NCBI RefSeq assembly: GCF_040276065.1
Contig: NZ_JBELOI010000010.1
Location: 99,250-163,249 of the forward strand
DNA from: Castellaniella sp040276065
Lineage (GTDB): Bacteria > Pseudomonadota > Gammaproteobacteria > Burkholderiales > Burkholderiaceae_B
Direction: 5' to 3'
Length of the DNA stretch: 64,000 nucleotides
In this document: positions 1 to 8,064 of the stretch, in pieces
Position numbering within the stretch: position 1 is the first letter of the stretch
Layout of the letters: every line of letters starts with the position of its first letter
The notes under the pieces: model-generated
What the model was told of the DNA's origin: nothing
What the model saw: only the letters and a program-made list of their open reading frames with translations
Databases searched by the model: none
Made by a program: the position numbers and the translations under genes

Positions 1-267
1 CGCGCCCTGATGCTGGGACCCAAGCTGATCATGCTCGACGAACCCTCCCAGGGGCTGGCCCCGAAACTGGTCAATGAGATGTACGAGCAACTCAGGCAGG
101 TCCACCAGTTGGGGACCAGCGTACTGCTGGTCGAGCAGAACACGACCTCGGCGCTGAAGTACTCCACCCGGGCCTACGTCATGGAACGCGGCAAGATCAT
201 CCTGAGCGGGCTGTCCGAAGAACTCCGCGACAAGGACGAGATCCGGCGCGCTTATCTGGGAATCTGA
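1..267 (+). CDS. livF: Branched-chain amino acid-type ABC transporter ATP-binding protein, C-terminal end (LivF-like)
   Basis: The frame is open from the first base, so the 5' part lies outside the window; 88 residues are visible. The Walker B stretch LIMLDEPSQGLAP is followed by the H-loop region and the typical short LivF ending (VMERGKIILSG ... RRAYLGI). In this family LivF pairs with LivG to drive HAAT-type uptake of amino acids, amides or similar ligands. The stop codon overlaps the ribosome binding site of the next gene, so this transporter probably belongs to the catabolic operon that follows and may import its substrate. Assignment to LivF rather than LivG rests on the short C-terminus. 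Confidence 0.88.
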   Translation, partial: RALMLGPKLIMLDEPSQGLAPKLVNEMYEQLRQVHQLGTSVLLVEQNTTSALKYSTRAYVMERGKIILSGLSEELRDKDEIRRAYLGI

Positions 268-278
268 AGGGGATGGAC

Positions 279-1616
279 ATGTCGGATGTTTCACTGCTGG
301 ACCGCGCCGTCGATATTGCGGCGGGCGTCAACCTGGCCCGCATCCCGGCGGCGCCGCTCAAGCGCGCCGGGCACATCGTCGCGGATACGATCGGGGTGAG
401 CTGCGCGGGCGCCCGCCAGCCCGAGATGGTGCGCCTGGCCGGTATCGAACGCGACCGGCGCGAGGCGGGCGCGGGGCCGCGATACGACGCGACCGTGTTC
501 GGCGGCGCCGCGGTCCGCATGGATCCGGAGCGCGCGGCCTTTCTGAACGCGACGGCGGGCTGCTTCGTCGAACTGGACGAGGGCATGCGGCCCACCGGCC
601 ACCCGGGAATGCAGGTCGTCATCCCCGCGGTGGCGGTGGCCGAAGCCGAAAAGGCCCATGGACAGTCGCTGCTGCGCGGCGTCATCGCCGGCTACGAAGT
701 CACCGCCAGGCTGTTCACGGCTTACCGCCTCACGTATCCCGCGCACCCGCACGGGCACTTCGGCGCCATCGGCGGCGCCGTCGCCGTCGCCTTGATCCTC
801 GGCCGCGATCCCCTCGAAGCGGCCCGCATCGCGGCGACGAGCCCGATCCTCTCGATCTGGGACGCGTGCTTCGAGGGGGCGACGGCCAGGAACACCTGGA
901 TGGGCAGCGCCGCCGAGCTGGCCATCCGCGCCTCCAAGCTTGCGGAGGCGGGCTTCACCGGCTCGCCCACCAGCCTGGAATCATCGTTCGGCAAGCTGGC
1001 CGGCACCCTGGTCGACCCGGACGCGCTCACCGCCCCCTTGAATTACACCGGCCTGGGCCTGACCCGGAATTATTTCAAGATCCACAGCGCATGCGCCCTG
1101 AGCCATGCCGCGGTCGACGCGGTCGCACAATTGCCTCCGCTCGCCGCCGAGCGCATCGAGCGGGTCGAGGTCGAGACCGTCGGCAACAACATGAAGCTCG
1201 CCCACCAGGCGGCGCCCAATGCCTTGTCCGCAAGGTTTTCCCTGCCCTATGTGGTCGCGGCCGCCCTGCTGCGGCGCGCGCTGGACGCGGACGGCTTTCG
1301 CTTCGAGCCAGACACCGCGAAGCTCGCCGCGCGCGTCGAGGTGCGCGTCGCAGAGGACCTGGAGGCCCAGTGGCCGAACGCCTCCCCGGCCAGGATCATC
1401 GTGCGGACCTCGGACGGGCAGACCTGTTCGGCGCAGGTCGACAACCCCCATGGCCACTACCACGATCCCTTGACCGAGGACGAGGTCAGGCAGAAGTTCC
1501 GCAGCCTCGTGGGCCATGAGGCGATGGCGCAGGCGTGGTGGAGCCGCCTGACGAATCTTTTCCACGTGCCCGATTGTTCGCGCTTGTTCCACGGAGTCGA
1601 CGACCATGCGAATTAG
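279..1616 (+). CDS. MmgE/PrpD family protein
   Basis: 445 residues, the usual length for MmgE/PrpD, a family that includes 2-methylcitrate dehydratase and iminodisuccinate epimerase. Family-like segments include GCFVELDEGMRPTGHPG near residue 95 and HPHGHFGAIGGA near 155. ATG 279 is preferred over ATG 273 because AAGGGG (267-272) lies six bases before it. The stop overlaps the asparaginase start by 11 bp. Next to an asparaginase and a racemase a role on aspartate- or succinate-like amides is more plausible than the propionate pathway, since prpB and prpC are absent. The substrate cannot be read from sequence. A second, divergent MmgE/PrpD gene lies at 45544-46881. Confidence 0.85.
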   Translation: MSDVSLLDRAVDIAAGVNLARIPAAPLKRAGHIVADTIGVSCAGARQPEMVRLAGIERDRREAGAGPRYDATVFGGAAVRMDPERAAFLNATAGCFVELDEGMRPTGHPGMQVVIPAVAVAEAEKAHGQSLLRGVIAGYEVTARLFTAYRLTYPAHPHGHFGAIGGAVAVALILGRDPLEAARIAATSPILSIWDACFEGATARNTWMGSAAELAIRASKLAEAGFTGSPTSLESSFGKLAGTLVDPDALTAPLNYTGLGLTRNYFKIHSACALSHAAVDAVAQLPPLAAERIERVEVETVGNNMKLAHQAAPNALSARFSLPYVVAAALLRRALDADGFRFEPDTAKLAARVEVRVAEDLEAQWPNASPARIIVRTSDGQTCSAQVDNPHGHYHDPLTEDEVRQKFRSLVGHEAMAQAWWSRLTNLFHVPDCSRLFHGVDDHAN

Positions 1617-2574
1617 CCTCCTCGCCACCGGCGGCACGATCTCCACGCAGCCGGGCGCCGCGGGCGCAACGCCCACGCTCGGCGCGGGGTCCCTGGCGGC
1701 CGCCGCGCGAGGCGCCGGGGGTGACCTCACCCTGTCCACACGCGACGTTGCGCGCGTATCCGGCCGCAGCATCACGCCGATGGTGATCTGGGACCTGGCC
1801 CAGGCCGTCATGGACGAGATCCGCGCCGGCGCCGATGGCGTCATCATCACCCACGGCACCGACACCCTCGAGGAAACCGCCTACGCGCTGTCGCTGCTCG
1901 TCGAGACCACCGTCCCGCTTGTCGTGACGGGCGCCATGCGGGTGCCGGGCTCACCAGGCGAGGACGGCCCCGCCAATCTCGCGGCCGCCGTCGCGGTGGC
2001 GTCGACGCCGCGCTTCGCGGCCTACGGGCCGGTCGTGGTGCACCAGGACGAGATTCATCTGGCCCGCTGGGCCACCAAGATCCACAGCACCCGCGTCGCC
2101 GCCTTCGGCTCGCCGACCGCCGGCCCCGTCGGCATGGTCGTCGAAGGCAGGGCGGTGGCATTCTTCGGCCCCCTGCCCTCGGAACGCCTGCCGCGCATCG
2201 CCGCCCCGGACAAGCGGGTCGAGCTGATCTGGGCCATGACCGGGTCGGACGGCCTCATGGTCGACGCGATCCGGGATCGGGTCGACGGCCTGGTGGTGGC
2301 GGGACTGGGCGGCGGGCACGTCTCGACCCCCGTGGCCGAGGCCCTGCTGCGGGCCCACGCCCAAGGCGTCGCCGTGATTCTGACGAGCCGCTGCGCCGCG
2401 CCGCAGGTGCTGCGCAACACCTATGGTGGAACGGGCGGCGAAATACATCTGCTGGCCTGCGGCCTCGTGTCCGGCGGCACCCTGTCGCCGACCAAGGCCC
2501 GTCTGAGGCTGCTGTTCGGACTGGCGGCCGGCTTTACCGCAAACGAGCTGTTCATCACCGAGGAGCATGCATGA
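1606..2574 (+). CDS. Asparaginase family protein
   Basis: 322 residues. Both asparaginase signatures are present: LLATGGTIS at the N-terminus, with the nucleophilic Thr, and HGTDTLEETAY near residue 84, with the second Thr-Asp pair. The lysine in WATKIHST fits the third catalytic position. No signal peptide is seen, so a cytoplasmic enzyme is likely. It would hydrolyse L-asparagine or a related amide to the acid and ammonia. It overlaps the upstream MmgE/PrpD gene by 11 bp and the downstream deacetylase by 4 bp (ATGA), so it lies inside one operon. Neighbouring racemase and deacetylase genes suggest an unusual amide rather than plain asparagine utilisation, but this is inference. Confidence 0.9.
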   Translation: MRISLLATGGTISTQPGAAGATPTLGAGSLAAAARGAGGDLTLSTRDVARVSGRSITPMVIWDLAQAVMDEIRAGADGVIITHGTDTLEETAYALSLLVETTVPLVVTGAMRVPGSPGEDGPANLAAAVAVASTPRFAAYGPVVVHQDEIHLARWATKIHSTRVAAFGSPTAGPVGMVVEGRAVAFFGPLPSERLPRIAAPDKRVELIWAMTGSDGLMVDAIRDRVDGLVVAGLGGGHVSTPVAEALLRAHAQGVAVILTSRCAAPQVLRNTYGGTGGEIHLLACGLVSGGTLSPTKARLRLLFGLAAGFTANELFITEEHA

Positions 2575-3488
2575 CCACGCCACGAGAAATCCGGGTGGAC
2601 ACCCACAGGCGCTATCCATATTCCGCCATCAGCGACCGGCCGACCTACGAATGGCCCGGCGGCAAGCGCCTCGCGCTGCACCTCAGCCTGAACGTCGAGC
2701 ATTTCCGGTTCGGGGCGGGCATCGGCAACGACTACGCGGTTCCACAGCCCGGCCTCAACATCCGGAGCTACGGCTGGCGGGACTATGGCAATCGCGTCGG
2801 GGCACTGCGGCTGCTGGACTTGGCCGACGCCTACGACATCCGGTACGGCCTGCTGGTGAATTCGGACGTGTACGCCTACTGCCCAGGCTTGATCGAGCGC
2901 TTTTCCGCCAAAGGACACGAAATCGTCGGCCACGGCCGCACCAACTCGGAGCGGCAGCTCGACATGTCCGAGGAGGAGGAAATCGCGTGCATCCACGAGG
3001 TGACCGAGACCATCCGCGACCGCGAGGGCACCCCGCCCAAGGGCTGGCTCGCGCCGTACATCTGCCAGACGAGCCGCTCGCTGGACCTGCTCAAGGCCAA
3101 CGGATACGACTATATGATGGACTGGCCGATCGACGACCAGCCCATGTGGTTCGGCACCCGGCACGGCCGCATCCTGTCCATCCCCTATTCCCACGACCTG
3201 AACGACTCGATCGAATGCGTATCGCGGCGCACGCCCTCACAGGTGTTCTGCGACAACCTCATCGATCAGTTCGACGAGATGCTCGAGGAATCGGCGAGGC
3301 GCCCACTGGTCATGTGCATCGTCCTGCACACCTTCATCCTGGGGCAACCCTATCGCCTGAGGCAGTTCCGCAAGGTCCTGGACCACGTTCTCCGGCATCG
3401 GGGCGACATCTGGATGGCAACCCCCGGACAGATCGCGGACCACGTCAAGGCCTTGCCGCCGGGCACGGTGCCCGGGGACGGCGCCTGA
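2571..3488 (+). CDS. Polysaccharide deacetylase (NodB-fold) family protein, allantoinase-like branch
   Basis: 305 residues, translationally coupled to the asparaginase. The layout follows the PuuE-like branch of the NodB fold: an N-terminal YEWPGGKRLALHLSLNVEHF segment, then GLLVNSDVYAYCP and GHEIVGHGRTNSE, and a late HTFILGQPYRLRQF block. The classical TFDDG metal motif is replaced by NVEHF, as in members that hydrolyse cyclic or linear amides instead of acetylated sugars. No signal peptide is seen. A related protein lies at 41602-42477 in another operon. A C-N hydrolase role in this amide locus is the best guess; the substrate is unknown. Confidence 0.8.
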   Translation: MTTPREIRVDTHRRYPYSAISDRPTYEWPGGKRLALHLSLNVEHFRFGAGIGNDYAVPQPGLNIRSYGWRDYGNRVGALRLLDLADAYDIRYGLLVNSDVYAYCPGLIERFSAKGHEIVGHGRTNSERQLDMSEEEEIACIHEVTETIRDREGTPPKGWLAPYICQTSRSLDLLKANGYDYMMDWPIDDQPMWFGTRHGRILSIPYSHDLNDSIECVSRRTPSQVFCDNLIDQFDEMLEESARRPLVMCIVLHTFILGQPYRLRQFRKVLDHVLRHRGDIWMATPGQIADHVKALPPGTVPGDGA

Positions 3489-3502
3489 CGCGGACGCGCA
3501 CC

Positions 3503-4249
3503 ATGGATACCACATCGGGGCCGGCCAAAGAACCCAGCCTGGGGGTGCTCGGCGGCATGGGGCCGCTCGCCGGCGCCGCTCTCGCCATGCGCATCGTCGA
3601 ATTGACGGAGGCCGCGCGAGACCAGGAGCACATTTCCGTCATCCTGGTCAACGACCCTCACGTGCCGGACCGGTCGACCGCCTGTACGGCGGGAGGGGAA
3701 ACCCCTCTGCCGGCCATGCTCCACGGGATCGACATCCTGGTGCGGGCGGGTGTCGACTGCGTCGTCGTGCCCTGCAATACGGCGCACCTCTGGTTCGATC
3801 AGCTACAGGCGGCCTGCCCCCGGCCCATCCTGCACATCGTCGACGCCGTCATCCACGACCTGCAGCGCCACGGCATCCGGGACGGCACGGTCGGCATCCT
3901 CGGCACGCCCGCGACGCTGCGGCTCGGCCTATATCAGGACAGGCTGCGCGCCGCCGGCTACCAACCCATCATCCCGGATCCGGCCGAGGCCCAGGCCCTG
4001 CTCGTCCCCTCGATCGCGGCGGTCAAGTCCAATCACGTAGACGAGGCATACCCGCTCGCCGCCCGGGCCATCGAATTGCTCAGGCAGCGGGGGGCGGGGT
4101 CGATCGTGCTGGGATGCACGGAACTGCCCCTGGCCGTGCCCCACGCGCGCAGGCCCGGACTAGGCATCGTGCTGACGGATTCCATTGATGCCTTGGCGCT
4201 CCAGGCCATCGAATGGGTCGGCCGGCGCACTGAAGCCTGCGGCGCCTGA
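3503..4249 (+). CDS. Aspartate/glutamate racemase family protein
   Basis: 248 residues. The family signatures are clear: GVLGGMGPLAG at the N-terminus, VVPCNTAH near residue 93 with the first catalytic Cys, and IVLGCTELPL near residue 200 with the second Cys. Both acid/base cysteines for cofactor-independent racemisation are therefore present. The same frame stays open far upstream, but the ATG at 3503, 14 bp after the deacetylase stop, is the natural start. It closes the 279-4249 operon, where it could invert the alpha-carbon of an aspartate-like product of the asparaginase. Family members also act on other acids, so specificity is open. Confidence 0.88.
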   Translation: MDTTSGPAKEPSLGVLGGMGPLAGAALAMRIVELTEAARDQEHISVILVNDPHVPDRSTACTAGGETPLPAMLHGIDILVRAGVDCVVVPCNTAHLWFDQLQAACPRPILHIVDAVIHDLQRHGIRDGTVGILGTPATLRLGLYQDRLRAAGYQPIIPDPAEAQALLVPSIAAVKSNHVDEAYPLAARAIELLRQRGAGSIVLGCTELPLAVPHARRPGLGIVLTDSIDALALQAIEWVGRRTEACGA

Positions 4250-4255
4250 GCCGGC

Positions 4256-5164
4256 TCACAGAACGGCGGGCGGCTCCAGGCCGCGCTCGGCGAGCACGCC
4301 GTTGAACTCCTTGACGAAGGAGGCCGCCGCGGGCGACAGGGGCTCGCTGCGCAGGCACACGAGATCGGCGACGATGTCGGGCGCATCGGACACCGGCATG
4401 ACGGCAAAGCCGGCGTTGGGCCAGGCTTGCAGCGAAAACTCATCCACCAGCGCGATTCCGGCGCCCGCGTGGATCAACGAGCAGGCGTTCTGCGGCGAGC
4501 CGACCTCCATGGCGACCTTCAGGATTTCATTCGCCTTGGCGAACAAGCGCTCGATGCGCGCGCCAAACGGCGTGTCGGGCGGATAGGTGATGAGCGGATA
4601 AGGCTGCAGATCGCGTGGCGTGACGGATGCACGCGCGGCCAGAGGATGACGGCGAGGGCAAATGCACAGCAGGCGGCCCCGGGCGATCGGTGTCGTGCTC
4701 AGGCTGGGATGATCCACCGGCAGGATCGACACGCCGATCTGCGACTGGCGGCTCAAGAGATGCTCCTTGAGCAGCTGATAGTTCAAGCAATGGAAATGTA
4801 CGCGCACGCTCGGGAATTTTTCGTTGAAGCGCGCGATGGCCAGCGGAATCAGCACATGCCCGATGCTGGGGCTGGTGACAATGCTGAGCATGCCGTGGCG
4901 TCGCTCGGCCAGTTCGTGGGTCAGGCGATCGATTCGCTGGACCCCGCGATAGACCAGTTCGATCTCATGGTGCAGGCGACGGGCTTCCTCGGTGGGGTGC
5001 AGGCGGCCCTTGATTCGTTCGAACAACGGGAAACTCAACTGGCTCTCGGCATGGGACAGCACCCGGCTCACGGCGGGTGCCGAGACATGCAACAGGCGGG
5101 CGGCGTCGCTCACCGAGCCCGTAATCATGATGGCCCTGAAGACCTCGATCTGTCGTAGATTCAT
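4256..5164 (-). CDS. LysR family transcriptional regulator
   Basis: 302 residues. An N-terminal winged helix-turn-helix (MNLRQIEVFRAIMITGSVSD ... VSAPAVSRVLSHAE) is followed by a typical periplasmic-binding-fold effector domain. Its 3' end faces the 3' end of the racemase gene with a 6-bp gap, and it shares orientation with the GntR gene behind it. It could control the 279-4249 operon or the TRAP operon from 6350; position alone does not decide. LysR proteins normally sit divergent from a target, so the convergent arrangement argues against simple local control of the amide operon. Confidence 0.92.
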   Translation of the reverse strand: MNLRQIEVFRAIMITGSVSDAARLLHVSAPAVSRVLSHAESQLSFPLFERIKGRLHPTEEARRLHHEIELVYRGVQRIDRLTHELAERRHGMLSIVTSPSIGHVLIPLAIARFNEKFPSVRVHFHCLNYQLLKEHLLSRQSQIGVSILPVDHPSLSTTPIARGRLLCICPRRHPLAARASVTPRDLQPYPLITYPPDTPFGARIERLFAKANEILKVAMEVGSPQNACSLIHAGAGIALVDEFSLQAWPNAGFAVMPVSDAPDIVADLVCLRSEPLSPAAASFVKEFNGVLAERGLEPPAVL

Positions 5165-5234
5165 GCCGTTTCACCAGCGGCGCGGGCGGCCGCCCCCCGC
5201 CATTATCCCCGAGGCGGGCACAGCGCGCCAAAGT

Positions 5235-5948
5235 TCAGGGCAGAAAGATATTCTTGAGATCGGGGGTGCCCGCGAGATGGCCGTCGAGATCCAGGCCCTG
5301 CTCGATGTGGTTCAGGTGCTCGAGCATCAAGTTCGAAGCGCGCTCGGCCTCGCGCGCCTCGATCATGTCCACGAGCGCGACGTGTTCACTCTGGCGACAC
5401 GCCGGCGCGTCGGGCTTGTCATACAAGGTGATGATGAGGCAGGTCAATGAGGTCAGCTCGCGCACGACGCGCGCCTGGATGCCAGTGGCGACCATGTCCA
5501 CCAGCCGCACATGGAATTCTCCCGACAGCCTGATGACGCCGCGCAGGTCGTCGCACTGGCGGGCACTCAGTTCCTGGTCCAGGTGGACGCGCAGCGCCGC
5601 AATATCCGCGGGACGCGCCTGACGGCAAAGCTTGGCGATGAGCGGTGGCTCGATCAGGCGGCGGGTTTCGAACATCTCGCGCGCCTCTTGCATGGTGGGT
5701 TGCGCCACGTAGGCGCCGCGGTTGGGGATCAGCGTCACCACCTGCTCGTGGGCGAGTCGGGCCAGCACCTCGCGGATTTTCATGCGGCTGACGCCGGTCG
5801 CCTCGACGAGCCGCTCTTCGGCGAGTTTGGCCCCCGGCAGCAGGCGCCGCTCGAGGATGCCGTTCTGGATGCGATGGTAGACGGTCTCGGCATCCAGCTT
5901 CCTGGACGCCTTGCCGTGAACGGAATCTTTTCCTGGTGCTGGCCGCAT
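5235..5948 (-). CDS. GntR family transcriptional regulator, FCD subfamily
   Basis: 237 residues: winged helix near residues 20-85 (ILERRLLPGAKLAEERL ... TGVSRMKIREVLARL) and an all-helical FCD effector domain after residue 95, with the usual D-x3-H type ligand-site residues (EFHVRLVDM). FCD regulators bind carboxylates with a metal ion. The gene is divergent from the dctP-dctQ-dctM operon. The intergenic region carries two palindromes of the FCD operator type (5996-6007 and 6028-6041), so it probably represses itself and the transporter until its ligand binds. Confidence 0.93.
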   Translation of the reverse strand: MRPAPGKDSVHGKASRKLDAETVYHRIQNGILERRLLPGAKLAEERLVEATGVSRMKIREVLARLAHEQVVTLIPNRGAYVAQPTMQEAREMFETRRLIEPPLIAKLCRQARPADIAALRVHLDQELSARQCDDLRGVIRLSGEFHVRLVDMVATGIQARVVRELTSLTCLIITLYDKPDAPACRQSEHVALVDMIEAREAERASNLMLEHLNHIEQGLDLDGHLAGTPDLKNIFLP

Positions 5949-6349
5949 GATCGTCCGAGGTGGGAAGTCTTGGTTTGTCGATCGTATCGGCCACTATTGT
6001 ATCCAATAGGGCGGATATGAGCTTCATAATTGTAGACAATTATTCTCAAAAAACACTCACATAAATCCATCGCACAGATAACAATTTCTAATTTCAAAGA
6101 ATATGTGAAGTATGCATCAGCCACACGCTGAATCAATTAATTAATTGATTTATATAAATAAATCAAAGCATATCAACATTCCGGATCGGCCTGGCATTGG
6201 CTTCGATCTAGTGTAAACACTAATGTCTGCAATATTTATTGGCAACGTATCATTGGCCGACGCCTGTGCGGAAGCCATAAGACACAACAAGCAGCCGCTC
6301 CATCCGGCCCGCACGGCATCCGGGCACTTCCGCCCAAGAGGAGACCAAT
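5949..6349. promoter_or_regulatory. AT-rich divergent promoter region between gntR and the TRAP operon
   Basis: About 400 bp with no convincing gene. It is markedly AT-rich from about 6000 to 6240, with a run of TTAATTAATTAATTGATT near 6130, unlike the surrounding coding DNA. Besides the operator-like palindromes near the gntR end, a long leader of over 300 bp precedes dctP. An SD sequence (AGAGGAG near 6337) sits before the dctP start. No riboswitch fold was recognised. Confidence 0.6.
5996..6041. promoter_or_regulatory. Tandem FCD-GntR-type operator palindromes
   Basis: Two perfect dyads lie 47 and 79 bp upstream of the gntR start: ATTGTATCCAAT (5996-6007) and AATTGTAGACAATT (6028-6041). 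Their centres are 33 bp apart, about three helical turns, so two dimers would bind on the same DNA face. The shape matches operators reported for FCD regulators. The adjacent GntR protein is the obvious candidate ligand. Confidence 0.7.
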
Positions 6350-7399
6350 ATGCTCAAGCTTTTCCCCACGCTGCTGGCGGCGACCGCGATCGCCGCGGCG
6401 GCCAGCCTTCCCGCCCAGGCGGCCGACACCCTGAAAATCAGGATCATCGGCCAGCCCCTGGCCACCGGCCTGATCCAGGCCAAGAAAGAACAGCCCTTCT
6501 TCGAGAATTTCCAGGCCAAGACCGGATTGCCGATCGAGATGGACTACAAGCCCATGGACACGCTGGGGATCAAGGACGCCGAACAACTGCGCGTCCTCAA
6601 ATCCGGCCTCTTTCAGATGACGTCCCTGCGCTTCTCGCAAAACGCCCGGGACGAGCCCACGCTGCTGGGGTTCGACCTGGTCGGCCTAAACCCCGACTAT
6701 GCGACCGCGCGCAAGGTGTTCGACGCCTATCTCGACGTCGCCGACGCACGCCTGCAGAAACAGTTCCAGGTCAAGCTGCTCGCCGTCTTCCCCTTTGGCC
6801 CCCAAATCCTGTTCTGCAATAAGCCGATCACAAAACTGGCGGACATCAAGGGCCTCAAGGTGCGCACCTACGACCAGAACCTGTCCAAATTCATCGAGAC
6901 CATCGGCGGCACGCCGGTGCCCATCCCCTTTGCGGACGCCCATCAATCCCTGTCCCTGGGCGTGGTGGATTGCGCGGTCACAGGCCCCAGTTCCGCCAAT
7001 TCCTCAGGCTGGCCCGAGGTCTCGACGCACCAGATGCCGGTCAGCTTCCAGGTGTCGGCCAACGGATACGTCATCGGGCTGAAGACCTGGCAAAAACTGA
7101 CGCCGGAGCAACAGAACGAGCTCAAGACCGCGATCAATGCGCTGAATGACGAAATCTGGGAATACTCCGAGGCGCTGTTCAAGGACGCCGCCAACTGCAA
7201 CGTCGGCAAGGACCCCTGCACCACCGGCAAGAAATTCAACCTGGTCGACGTGCCGGTCTCGGCCGAGGACCACGCGGTGCTGAAGTCCGCGCTCACCGAG
7301 GTCTCGCTCCCGGCCTGGGCCGAGATCTGCGAAAAATCCAATCCAGGCTGCCTGCAAGCCTGGAAGCAGACCGTCGGCGGCGTCGTGGGGCTGCAATAA
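6350..7399 (+). CDS. dctP: TRAP transporter substrate-binding protein (DctP family)
   Basis: 349 residues. A signal peptide (MLKLFPTLLAATAIAAAASL ... AQAA) is followed by a DctP-type binding protein. GLKVRTYDQ near residue 167 carries the arginine that usually grips the ligand carboxylate. The SD AGAGGAG precedes the ATG. The C-terminus contains four cysteines in a CNxGxxxC ... C ... PGC spacing, shared with the DctP at 50183-51247 and absent from the other two; they may form disulfides in the periplasm. The stop overlaps the dctQ start by one base. A carboxylate ligand is likely; its identity is unknown. Confidence 0.9.
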   Translation: MLKLFPTLLAATAIAAAASLPAQAADTLKIRIIGQPLATGLIQAKKEQPFFENFQAKTGLPIEMDYKPMDTLGIKDAEQLRVLKSGLFQMTSLRFSQNARDEPTLLGFDLVGLNPDYATARKVFDAYLDVADARLQKQFQVKLLAVFPFGPQILFCNKPITKLADIKGLKVRTYDQNLSKFIETIGGTPVPIPFADAHQSLSLGVVDCAVTGPSSANSSGWPEVSTHQMPVSFQVSANGYVIGLKTWQKLTPEQQNELKTAINALNDEIWEYSEALFKDAANCNVGKDPCTTGKKFNLVDVPVSAEDHAVLKSALTEVSLPAWAEICEKSNPGCLQAWKQTVGGVVGLQ

Positions 7400-8064
7400 T
7401 GAACGCGCCGGCAAATGATCGGGCCCCGCTTGCCGCGGGCAAGAATTCCGAGACGGCCGGCGCGGCCTCCGGCGCAAACTCGCAGCGCCTCAAGGACCGC
7501 GTCGAATCCGTGCTGGCCACCGTGTTCGGCGCGATCTTTCTCGGGCTCGCCGCGATCGTCTGCGTCGAAACCCTCTCGAGGAAGATCTTCAGCTTTTCTC
7601 TGCAGGGCGCCGACGAGCTCGGCGGCTACGTCCTCGCGCTGGGCTCGACGCTGACCTTCAGCCTCGCCCTGATGGGCCGGGCGCACATCCGCGTGGATGT
7701 GGTCCACGAGCATTTGCCGGCACGCCTCCAGGCGGCGTTGAACCTGATCTCCATCGTCGCCCTGGCGGCACTCGGCGTCTTCATCTGCTGGGTCGCCACT
7801 CAGGTCCTGATGGATACGCTGGCCTACGACAGTACGGCGCCCACGCCCTGGGCGACCCCCCTGTTCTATCCGCAACTGGTGTGGGTCATCGGCTTGGCCG
7901 TCTTCGCGGCGATCGCCAGCGTCTATGCACTGATCGCCATCGGGTACTGCATCCGTGGCCGCCAGGATCGCCTGCTCAGCGATTTTTCACCCAAGAGCAC
8001 CAAGGAAGAGCTCGAGGAAGAACTCGACGACCTGGCGCAGCGCCAGGAGGAGACGGCGTCATGA
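7399..8064 (+). CDS. dctQ: TRAP transporter small permease (DctQ family)
   Basis: 221 residues, start overlapping the dctP stop (TAATG). Four predicted membrane helices begin near residues 35, 75, 110 and 155. The segment LQGADELGGYVLALGS is typical of DctQ. The N-terminus (about 35 residues) and the acidic C-terminal tail (EELEEELDDLAQRQEE) are longer than usual and look cytoplasmic. The tail is highly charged and may contact the large permease, which is a guess from composition. It overlaps dctM by 4 bp. Confidence 0.9.
   Translation: MNAPANDRAPLAAGKNSETAGAASGANSQRLKDRVESVLATVFGAIFLGLAAIVCVETLSRKIFSFSLQGADELGGYVLALGSTLTFSLALMGRAHIRVDVVHEHLPARLQAALNLISIVALAALGVFICWVATQVLMDTLAYDSTAPTPWATPLFYPQLVWVIGLAVFAAIASVYALIAIGYCIRGRQDRLLSDFSPKSTKEELEEELDDLAQRQEETAS

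Noticed and set aside
279..1616. 2-methylcitrate dehydratase (prpD) of the propionate pathway
   Set aside because: No prpB, prpC or acnD nearby, and the operon is amide-related; the broader family name is safer.
6223..6349. Small gene in the leader of the TRAP operon
   Set aside because: The frame continues out of frame through dctP and has no ribosome site; treated as untranslated leader.
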